The notes under the pieces: model-generated | Databases searched by the model: none | Seen by the model: the letters and a program-made list of their open reading frames with translations, nothing else | What the model was told of the DNA's origin: nothing | Program-made: the position numbers and the translations under genes | NCBI GenBank assembly: GCA_944341075.1 | Contig: CALVLV010000001.1 | Span: 110,658-174,657, forward strand | Source: an uncultured Clostridia bacterium | Lineage (GTDB): Bacteria > Bacillota > Clostridia > Christensenellales > Borkfalkiaceae | Direction: 5' to 3' | Length of the DNA stretch: 64,000 bases | Part shown: one piece after another, positions 53,905 through 61,600 of the stretch | Position numbering within the stretch: position 1 is the stretch's first letter | How the letters are laid out: the number at the start of each line of letters is the position of its first letter

Positions 53905-53931
53905 TCTGTCTTGCGCCCCTGTTGTGACTAT

Positions 53932-54004
53932 ATTATAACCTGCCGAGTCTGCCCGCGGCAACGCCGTTTTGCCACCGCGGCTGCAGGTTTTGCGCAAGGT
54001 TTGC
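53932..54004 (-). promoter_or_regulatory. vWA copy 1 promoter with 47-bp upstream element (A)
   Basis: Minus strand: -35 TTGCCG (53956-53961), 18 bases, -10 TATAAT (53932-53937). From 53958 to 54004 a 47-bp block runs upstream from the -35; it is 44/47 identical to 54841-54887, in the same register to the -35 box. It contains the palindrome TTGCGCAA and GGCAA/TTGCC arms. Confidence 0.75.
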
Positions 54005-54075
54005 GGCATGCCTGCAGGCAATGAAAAAAAGCTGTATTTTCTGCACTTTTTTTCTTAGCCGAGTTCCGATCGGCA

Positions 54076-54768
54076 TTACCAGCCGGAGATAACGCAGAAC
54101 ATGATGTCGAGCAGATCTTCCTTGCCCAGGTCGCCATCTATGGGCAAGCACATGGCCCTGTCCATGAACAGGAACATATCCCACGCACCGCCGTCGGGCG
54201 TGCACGCAAACAGCCTGCTGTTACGCTTGCTGAAGGTGAAGCCTTCGCCCAGCTCGCCCGTCTCCCACTGCTCCACGAATGCGTCGATGTCTGCGGGGAG
54301 CCCTTCGGGATAACACTTGCAGCCCGCGCGCTTGCCTAAGGGAACGGCGTCGGCATCGGTGAACAGACATATCAGCTGCCTGCTGTGCGGAGAGGAATTG
54401 TTCCACGGGGAACGCATTGCCAGCGCAAGCGCCTCAAGCGAATTTTCCGCCTCGTCGCCACCGCCCGTGCACTCTATGCCGTCCATAAAGTCAAATAAAA
54501 GCTGTTTTTCTTCGGGCAGGGCAAAAAAGGGGGTAAGTTCCATGGGTTTTTCGTCGAAGGCGTAGTCCCTGAAGGTTATCAGCCTTACCCGCACCGCGCC
54601 CAGCTCTGCCGCGCGCTCTTCGCACGCCGTGCGCAGACCCTCTTCCAGCCCGCATACGAACTGCTTTATTTGGGGCATGCGCGCCTCCATGCTGCCCGAT
54701 ACGTCCAGGCAGACGGCCACATCTACGTTGTAATCAGGGTAAAGGGGTGCATTGTTCAATTCGACCAT
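54076..54768 (-). CDS. TerY-like von Willebrand A domain protein (copy 2)
   Basis: A 230-residue vWA protein with a complete metal site D22-V-S24-G-S26 (LDVSGSM), Thr in LITFRDYAFDEKPMELTPFF and Asp in LICLFTDADAV. FMDGIECTGGGDEAENSLEALALAM matches the same loop in copy 1, and overall layout is the same, so the two arose by duplication. GGAGG precedes the ATG. Such proteins in Ter systems assemble with metal and phosphoprotein partners. No signal peptide or TM. Confidence 0.93.
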   Translation of the reverse strand: MVELNNAPLYPDYNVDVAVCLDVSGSMEARMPQIKQFVCGLEEGLRTACEERAAELGAVRVRLITFRDYAFDEKPMELTPFFALPEEKQLLFDFMDGIECTGGGDEAENSLEALALAMRSPWNNSSPHSRQLICLFTDADAVPLGKRAGCKCYPEGLPADIDAFVEQWETGELGEGFTFSKRNSRLFACTPDGGAWDMFLFMDRAMCLPIDGDLGKEDLLDIMFCVISGW

Positions 54769-54814
54769 ATATATACCTCCGTGACCGGCGGCCTTAAGCC
54801 GCTTTTACGTTTAA

Positions 54815-54887
54815 ATTATACTGCGCGCGTCGGAAATGCCGCAACGGCGTTTTGCCGCTGCGGCTGCAGGTTTTGCGCAAGGTTTGC
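54815..54887 (-). promoter_or_regulatory. vWA copy 2 promoter with 47-bp upstream element (B)
   Basis: Minus strand: -35 TTGCGG (54839-54844), 18 bases, -10 TATAAT (54815-54820). The element 54841-54887 is the partner of 53958-54004. The spacer sequences between -35 and -10 differ, so conservation is confined to the upstream block and the boxes. Confidence 0.75.
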
Positions 54888-55013
54888 AACGCCCTTTTAT
54901 GCCCTGCAGAAAAAACGCAGTTATTACAAATTGCCTGCCGAATATTGCCGGACGAACGGCGGCGCTGCCCGTTTTGCGGCACAAAAAAACGGCGCGCTTG
55001 CGCCGCAGAGGAA

Positions 55014-55045
55014 CACAAAAAAAGGGGCAGCGATGCCGCTGCCCC
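55014..55045 (-). terminator. Rho-independent terminator after YbjN-like gene
   Basis: Perfect 8-bp stem GGGGCAGC (55024-55031) / GCTGCCCC (55038-55045), followed on the minus strand by TTTTTTTG. It ends the transcript that includes the AAA+ and YbjN-like genes. A second hairpin CGGCGC/GCGCCG lies just beyond. Confidence 0.9.
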
Positions 55046-55058
55046 GCGATATCTCCAT

Positions 55059-55535
55059 TCAGGAGAGGAACGCCACTATATCCTTGCCCGCCATGTTGCT
55101 CTTTGAAACGAGCAGGAATTTATCGTTGTATTCATCTATTGTGCTGCACGAAACGAACAAGAGATATTCGAACAGCTCTTCGCCGATAACGCTGCCTCGG
55201 TAAGAGGCGGTCATTCTGAACACTATCCTGCCCTTGAGGTAATTATAGTCGAAGCTGCCGTCGGCTATGCGGTAGTTTGCCGTGCTGACCGCAACAGCCA
55301 TGGCGTCGCGGCGGTCTTCGGGAATGTCGAAGGGCATGGGCGAGAGCAGCATTATAAGCTCCCTGTCCGCGTCCACCTCTATGTTGAGATCCATGGGAAG
55401 GTCGTCGCCGCGCGCACCGCACGTGATGGTGAGATCTTCATCGTGACGGGAATAGTGCCACTGCCTTGAATCGAGCAGGCGGCACAGTGTTTCGTAGTTT
55501 TTGCGGGCCTGTTTGAGGGCCTTTTCTTCTGCCAT
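55059..55535 (-). CDS. YbjN-domain protein
   Basis: A 158-residue soluble alpha/beta protein with the fold of YbjN/type III secretion chaperones (CesT-like): a helix, then WHYSRHDEDLTITCGARGDDLPMDLNIEVDADRELIMLLSPMPFDIPEDRRDAMAVAVSTANYRIADGSFDYNYLKGRIVFRMT. YbjN proteins are linked to stress responses and partner binding in bacteria. GGAGGAAAA precedes the ATG. It lies 32 bases after the AAA+ gene; a substrate adaptor for that ATPase would fit but is inference. Confidence 0.85.
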   Translation of the reverse strand: MAEEKALKQARKNYETLCRLLDSRQWHYSRHDEDLTITCGARGDDLPMDLNIEVDADRELIMLLSPMPFDIPEDRRDAMAVAVSTANYRIADGSFDYNYLKGRIVFRMTASYRGSVIGEELFEYLLFVSCSTIDEYNDKFLLVSKSNMAGKDIVAFLS

Positions 55536-55567
55536 TTGAATTTTCCTCCGAATCTATAAATATTTAT

Positions 55568-57565
55568 TCAAAACCCTATGCGGATTTTTCCCGGTACCTT
55601 TGTTGCGGCAAACTCCTTTTCGGCGCTGGCCGCCCTGAAGTCTTCCGCGGTAAGCTTTACCTGCGCGGCGCCCTCAAGCTGGGCGCGCATTGCCGCCTTT
55701 GCCCACGTGCGCTCGAACAGGTTGCGCGCAAAGCGCGCGTTTCCGAAATCTTTGGCAGACAACACCTCTTCGGGCAGGGCGTTGAAATACTGCTCTGCAA
55801 GCGCAAGCACTTCCTGCGAATACGCAAAGTTGCGCTTTACAAGCTTTGCGAAAATTTCGTACAGCTGGCCGCGCGTAAAGTTGCCGAACGTGACTGTATA
55901 GGGCATTCTGCCCGCAAGGCCGGCGTTTGCCTCCATCAGCTTTTGCATTTCGTCAGGGTAACCCGCCATTATCACCACAAAGTCGTCCCTGTGGTTCTCC
56001 ATCTGGGCTATCAGCGTATCTATCGCCTCGGTGCCGTAGCTCCTGCCCATGAAGCCGTCTTCGCGGTAGAGCGAATAGGCCTCGTCTATGAACAGCACAC
56101 TGCCGTAGGCGTCCCTGCATATGCCCGCGGTCTTGGGCGCCGTTTCGCCGACGTACCTGCCGCACAGGTCAAGCCCCGAACATTCAAAAAAATTGCCTTC
56201 GGAGAGGATGCCCTTTTCCTTTAATATTTTGCCCACTATGCGCGCGACGGTGGTCTTGCCCGTGCCCGGGTTGCCCACAAAGCGCATGTGTATGGCGGGG
56301 CGCTCGGAGGCGCTCATGCCAGCGGCGGAGACTATCTGCGCGACTATCTCCTTTATCTGCCTTTTTACGTCGTCTATGCCCACAAGGCTTTCAAGCTGTT
56401 CCATACCCGAAAGGCGGACTTCTGCGGCGCCCGCGCATATGCGCTTTGCATCTGCCGCGGTGACGGCGTTGCTGTTTTTGTGCGACTTTGCCGCGGCGGC
56501 GCACTTTTCGTACACCAGTTCGCGCACCACCTTTTTTACCGTGTTCAGGCCGTAGAAGCGGCCGTCGCTCTTTTCTTCGGCAAGGCGCCGCTCTATGTAC
56601 TTCCATGCGCCGGGCTGCACCGAATAACCGCGCGCGTCCAGCTCTGCCGCGGCGTAGCGCCTGAGTTCGTTCATTGAAAACGGCGGGAAGGACACCGCCT
56701 TTACGCACACGACATCCGCAAGCGAATCTTTGACGCGCTCGAGCACGTCTTTATCGAGAAAGGGCACCCTGAAGATCACTATGGCGCGGTCGGCGTACTT
56801 TTCGGCCACGCGCAGGAACGAGCGGAATTCGCGGCTGTCCGTTTTGTCCATCCACTCGCTTATGTCCACGCACAGCATGTTAACGTAACCCGACAGGGTG
56901 CGCTCTATGCGGCCGAAGATATCGTCAAAGGGCTCTTCCCCTTGCGAAAATTGTTCAAGGAAAACCTCTTTTACCTCTTTAGAGGCAAGCTTTACGCCGC
57001 ATTCGTCTACGAGCTGAGCAAACAGCCCCGCGTATGTGGTTATGCCGCAACCTTCGCCTATGGAAAACAGGTAGTTGCGGGCGACGAAACTGTCTGTATT
57101 TTTGCCCATTTCGGGCAGGACGGCGGCCACTTCGTGCGCGAGCGCCTTGAACTCCGCCGCGCCCACAAGCCCGTCTATTTTGGAGAGCGCGGTAGCTGCA
57201 GCCGGCTTAGACGCAGGTGCGGCCCGGGAGGGCCCTTCGCTTTCTCCGCTCAACAGATCCCATATCGCCGCCAATTTGTTCTCAACCGTATCGTCTACGA
57301 GTTTTTCGGGAATGTCGTCCACCTCTACCGTGAGAGCTAAAGAAATATCTTCGCCCGGATACATGCGGCCGAATATCTCGCGTATGCGCGCCTTGGCGCC
57401 TTCTGCCTCGCCGAAGGCAAAGCTGAGTTCGGTGGCGGAACTGTTTTCTATCTCCGTGGCGCCCTCTTTTATGAGTTCGTTTTCAAACACGGCCGAGGGC
57501 GCATTTTCATCTTCGCGGTGAAAAAGTACCCAATCGTAATTGAACGCTATGACTATCTTCTTCAT
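55568..57565 (-). CDS. CbbX/SpoVK-type AAA+ ATPase with degenerate first AAA domain
   Basis: A 665-residue protein. The C-terminal AAA+ domain is intact: Walker A GNPGTGKT (431-438), Walker B VLFIDEAY (490-497), sensor MAGYPDEM and RFARNLFERTWAKAAMRAQ near the end, as in the CbbX/SpoVK branch that remodels protein complexes. Residues 165-360 resemble a second AAA module that has lost its P-loop (FSIGEGCGITTYA where GxxxxGKT is expected) but keeps an LCVDISEWMD segment and a lid-like helical part. An N-terminal ~105-residue domain is unknown. AGGGTG precedes the ATG. Operon with the YbjN-like gene. Confidence 0.92.
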   Translation of the reverse strand: MKKIVIAFNYDWVLFHREDENAPSAVFENELIKEGATEIENSSATELSFAFGEAEGAKARIREIFGRMYPGEDISLALTVEVDDIPEKLVDDTVENKLAAIWDLLSGESEGPSRAAPASKPAAATALSKIDGLVGAAEFKALAHEVAAVLPEMGKNTDSFVARNYLFSIGEGCGITTYAGLFAQLVDECGVKLASKEVKEVFLEQFSQGEEPFDDIFGRIERTLSGYVNMLCVDISEWMDKTDSREFRSFLRVAEKYADRAIVIFRVPFLDKDVLERVKDSLADVVCVKAVSFPPFSMNELRRYAAAELDARGYSVQPGAWKYIERRLAEEKSDGRFYGLNTVKKVVRELVYEKCAAAAKSHKNSNAVTAADAKRICAGAAEVRLSGMEQLESLVGIDDVKRQIKEIVAQIVSAAGMSASERPAIHMRFVGNPGTGKTTVARIVGKILKEKGILSEGNFFECSGLDLCGRYVGETAPKTAGICRDAYGSVLFIDEAYSLYREDGFMGRSYGTEAIDTLIAQMENHRDDFVVIMAGYPDEMQKLMEANAGLAGRMPYTVTFGNFTRGQLYEIFAKLVKRNFAYSQEVLALAEQYFNALPEEVLSAKDFGNARFARNLFERTWAKAAMRAQLEGAAQVKLTAEDFRAASAEKEFAATKVPGKIRIGF

Positions 57566-57603
57566 GGTATATCACCCTGACATGCCGCGCACGGCGGCAG
57601 ACC

Positions 57604-57936
57604 TTACTCTTCGAATACGAGTATTTCGGAAAGGGGCACGCCCGAAATATCGCAATAGAGGAACAGATCCTCTATTTCCGGGCGGGAGCGGGCGCCCTCC
57701 CAGTTGGCGACAACGCTTTCAGACACGTTCATCACCGCGCCCAGTTCCGAGCGGCTTATGCTCCTGTCCATCTCCTTTTTGCAGTTCATGCAGTCGCCGC
57801 TGCAGTTGCCGCTGTCTGCCCTGAGTTTAAAGCACACATAGCGGCGCAGGTTGTAGTTGTGCATGCGCAGCTCCTGAAGGTTGACGCCCGTTGCTTCCCA
57901 GTCGATTACTTTTCTTAAAACTTCTTCCATGGTCAT
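57604..57936 (-). CDS. XRE-type regulator with Cys cluster
   Basis: A 110-residue protein. Residues 1-34 form a helix-rich start, then a cluster C35-x9-C45-x3-C49-x2-C52 (GNCSGDCMNCKKEMD), then a helix-turn-helix (SRSELGAVMNVSESVVANWEGARSRPEIEDLFLYCDISGVPLSEI). The Cys pattern could bind zinc or an iron-sulfur cluster and make this a metal or redox sensor. ATG 57936 or 57930; the ribosome site GGGAG is loosely spaced. It is promoter-proximal to the AAA+ gene (38 bases) and is the natural candidate to control the array. Confidence 0.82.
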   Translation of the reverse strand: MTMEEVLRKVIDWEATGVNLQELRMHNYNLRRYVCFKLRADSGNCSGDCMNCKKEMDRSISRSELGAVMNVSESVVANWEGARSRPEIEDLFLYCDISGVPLSEILVFEE

Positions 57937-58022
57937 GCGATGATCTTCTCCCGTATTGATTATTTTATTCAGGCACGGCAGCGCGGCCGCAACCGAACGG
58001 ACTGATTATAAGTTTACTGCTA

Positions 58023-58051
58023 TTTTAACACAGCCTTGCACATATTGTCAA
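58023..58051 (-). promoter_or_regulatory. consensus promoter of the XRE-AAA-YbjN operon
   Basis: Minus strand: TTGACA (58046-58051), 17 bases, TTAAAA (58023-58028). A GC-rich inverted repeat ACCGGC/GCCGGT (58053-58070) abuts the -35 box and could be an operator. Confidence 0.65.
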
Positions 58052-58175
58052 TACCGGCGGCAATGCCGGTGCTTTTGAAAAGCGTGTTTATCGTTGGTTT
58101 AAATCAGAGCCTTTCAGCAACTGCGGGCAAAGCCTATGCATACCGGCACGCAGACGGCGCGCCGCGCCGCGGCGG

Positions 58176-58466
58176 TCACTTCTTTTTTTCTATGGTATAG
58201 CCGAGCTTTATCAGCAGTTTTAACGTTTCAAGCGAGGTGCGTCGGTCGTATTCCTTTTCGCTTTCCGTAAGCCGGCTGTAGGGAACGAGCAGCGAGTGGA
58301 CTTTTTTTTCGCGGTCGGTCTTTTCGCCGTATACCCAGCCGTCGTTTATCCTGCCCTGCGCCCACACCTCGTGGGTGTTTTCGGCCATTCTTTCAGCCAG
58401 CTCCATGATGTCGTCACTGACGACCACATCCGAAGTATCTTCGGGATGGGGAACATATTTCTGCAT
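58176..58466 (-). CDS. stand-alone RyR-domain protein
   Basis: A 96-residue protein; ATG 58466 follows a perfect AAGGAGG, although the frame is open further upstream. Almost its whole length is one RyR domain, the repeat first named in ryanodine receptors: PHPEDTSDVVVSDDIMELAERMAENTHEVWAQGRI..GWVYGEKTDREKKVHSLLVPYSRLTESEKEYDRRTSLETLKLLIKLGY. Bacterial RyR domains usually occur fused to TrkA-like/channel proteins or in conflict and nucleotide-signalling loci and are thought to bind small ligands. Here it is separate, right after the large membrane protein gene. Confidence 0.95.
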   Translation of the reverse strand: MQKYVPHPEDTSDVVVSDDIMELAERMAENTHEVWAQGRINDGWVYGEKTDREKKVHSLLVPYSRLTESEKEYDRRTSLETLKLLIKLGYTIEKKK

Positions 58467-58673
58467 ATTGTTGCCTCCTTTATGCTGCATATATGCATGC
58501 CATTCATTTCCCCCGCCCTGTGTATATATGATAGCGTAACTTTGCCGCATGTTGCAACGGGCGGAGGGGCATGAACTTGCAGATTTTTTGTAGCTTTTAC
58601 ATGATTTTGCCACCGCGCGGCCGTTTTGGGGCGGGCGCCGCGACATAATACTGTATTCGGCACCGCCCCACGC

Positions 58674-61600
58674 TTATTCTTCGGGCTGCTTTTCAGCGCC
58701 CTCTTTTTTGCCGCCTTCAGCGCCCTTTGAGGCGGTGAACATGGCCCTTACAAAGCCGAACTCCACGCCCTTTGCATAGCCGCCCTTGGGCAGCCCGATG
58801 AGCGCCATGCCGCCTTTTACCGCAACGAACGGCTTTTTGGGGTCTATTTCGCTGCCGCGGCTTACCTTTTGGCAATCGCCTTTAAACGTGCCCCACAGCT
58901 GCAGAAGGCGCCTGCCGCACCTCTTTATTTTGGCAAAATTTCCGCTCACCGAACTATCGTTATCCGAGATGAACCTCTCCAGCTTGTTGAGCTTAAATTT
59001 CTGCTTTTCGCCCTTTTCACTTTCGGCGTCTTCGGCGGGATTTTCACTTTCGGCGTCTTCGGCGGGATTTTGGCGAGCATCGGGGAATCTATCGCTGAAC
59101 CCTTTGGCAAGGGCGGCGATGAGTTCGTCCGCGTCAGCCCCGCCCGTGGTGGCGAGCATCAGTTCGAAATTCTCCCACGCGCAGGCGCGCATGAAAGTTA
59201 TGTCGTGGTCGCCATGCAGAACAAACTGGCTATCTCCGCCGAACCTTGACAGCGCAGAGGCGAGCCTTACAAAAAACCCGAGATCTTTCTGCGAGTAAAA
59301 TTCGTCGTTCATGTTATAGCAGCAGCTGGCGCGCTCTATATCGTGCATGAGCGCGACGACCACATCGACATCGTACTTTTTAAAGCCCGTGCCGGTGAGG
59401 TAACTTACCTTATCCAGCCTGTCCCATTCAAAAGTACTTTCCTGCGGGATAGTGACGTTTTCATCAAGCCACTTGCCCAACGGCACCCCCACGCTTACAT
59501 TTTTGCCCATCTCCACAATGGCCTCGAGAGCTTCGGGCGAAGCAGGATCGGGGTCTTGCGTGTGGTAATCGCTCTCCAGCAGGCAGGCGTGCAGCCTGAG
59601 TTCGGCATCCTTATGTTTGCCGCCGTCATACTTGCCCTCCGCGTTGAACGCCATGCGGAAGAATTCGGCAGTGTCGGGACAGCGGTAGCCCTCCGAGCGC
59701 ATATATGCGTTCCAACGCCTGTGTTCCAGAAGGTAGCGGGGGACGAGTTCGTCGGAGTCGTCGCCCGCGCTGGCCTGTACGTTTACCTTTTTTACGTTGA
59801 ACAGGCTGTTGCACTCCATCTTGCCGAAAGTTACAAGCTTATACGGCAGGTGCAGCGCAGACGCCACCGAGGAGTTGCGCTTGTATTCATCCATTAAAAA
59901 GGCGCGCTTTTCAACGCCTTCGTCGTGCGCGCAGTTGACGCTGTAAGCGAAGTCGTCCAGCCGCGTGGAAATAATGTTGCCGATATCGTAGCGCGACGCC
60001 ACCGAGCCGAAGGCATTGAGTATGCACCCGCCGCCCTTGCCGCGGGCGTCCCTCTGTATGGCGGCGCACAGGTCGCTGTTTTCTATGGCGAAGTTGACGG
60101 GTATGCAGCGCGGGGAGGCAAGATTTTTTCGGTCGAGCGTATGTTTTACCCAGCTTGCCGCGCGCATGTTGAGGTCGTCGTCGCCGAGGGCGACAAGCAC
60201 ATAGTCGGCTTCAAGACAGTTGGCTTTGAACACTTCCTCGAACCCGTTGCCGCCTGCGCCCTGCCCGCCGTCTGCGGTGCCGAATACGGTATCGAAAAAT
60301 TTAAACTTACAGTAGTCGTCATGCTCGCCGTTGAAGGCTTCGGGCATTTCAAAGGCGAGCTGCCTGCGGGTGAGCGGGTAAGCCTCTTTGCCGAGGACGG
60401 TTATTGAAAGCGAGGTCGGCCTGTATTCGTATTGCGCCGCGCCCCGTCCGCCTTTGTCGTCTGTCACAGCGCCATTCCCGCCTCTGTCGTCTGCCGCGGG
60501 GGACTTGCGCACGCGGTACATCATCTGGCCGCACCAATAGGCGGCCTTTATAAATTCCTTGCTTATTTTGCCGCTGCCTATCACCGCTATATTGAGCGAG
60601 CTAAGGCGGCCTTCAACCTCCGCCCCGCAGCCGGCTTTTTGCGTTGACTGCTGCATATGTGCCGCCGAATTTTCCTCAGTAGCGCTGCTGTCGCCGCCCG
60701 ATGCGGTCTGCGATGACTGCTGCATATGTGCGGGGCAATTTGCTGCGGAGGCAGACTCCTCCCCCTGCGGAGCCGTTTGTTCGGGCATATGTGCGGGCGG
60801 ATGGCATTTTTTTGAACCCAATGCCCAATAGAGCGGATAGTGCGCAGCCGCGCGGGCGTCATCGTCATCGAAGTCATATCCGCTTATAAGCTGATACACC
60901 AGGTTGCGGTATTCGTTTATTACCCTGAAGCTTATATCGGCCGTCCTGCGCGCGCAGCCTGCCGCGGCAAACGCGCACAGCTGCCTGCATATGGCCTCGG
61001 GAGTGACCGATACGGTGCCCGCGCCCCTGCCTTTGCAAGACCTGTCCACATATTCGGGGTAGCGCCGCAAGAGCCACGCGGGCAGCACCTTTTTTTTGCG
61101 CCCGTTAAGACCCGCTATCTTTACAGTCTTGCGCAGGACGCGCATTACCTTTGCAAGGGCGCGGCGGCAACCGCGTGTGAGGACTTCATATTCCTTACCG
61201 GCCGATTTAATAAGCTCGTCCGCCACGCCATTGACGGCGGCGGTAATTTTTTCCGCCTCCAAACCCTCGATAAAATCAAGGTAGCCCTTTGTGCATTCGG
61301 CGACTGTGCTGCAGAGCTGCCCGTCGTCGGACTTGGCGGGCTTGTTAGTATGTGAATTGACAAGTTTTTTCAGAATGGCGTCCGTCAGCTTATAAAACTT
61401 GCCCTCTTCAGCCATATTCAGGTCGCGCGCAAGCGCATTGAATTGCCTGGCAATTCTATCCCGTAAGGACTTTTCGCCATCCCCTTCGTCGGAATCATTT
61501 CCCTCCGCGGCCTTGCGGAGCACGTCGAACACTTTTATGCATTGACCGAAGGATATGCCCGAAGTATTTTTATTGAAAATGCTTTCGATTACATCACTTG

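Noticed and set aside
53119-54768. Integrin-like surface vWA adhesins
   Set aside because: No signal peptide or TM segment; loops and neighbours fit cytoplasmic TerY-like proteins.
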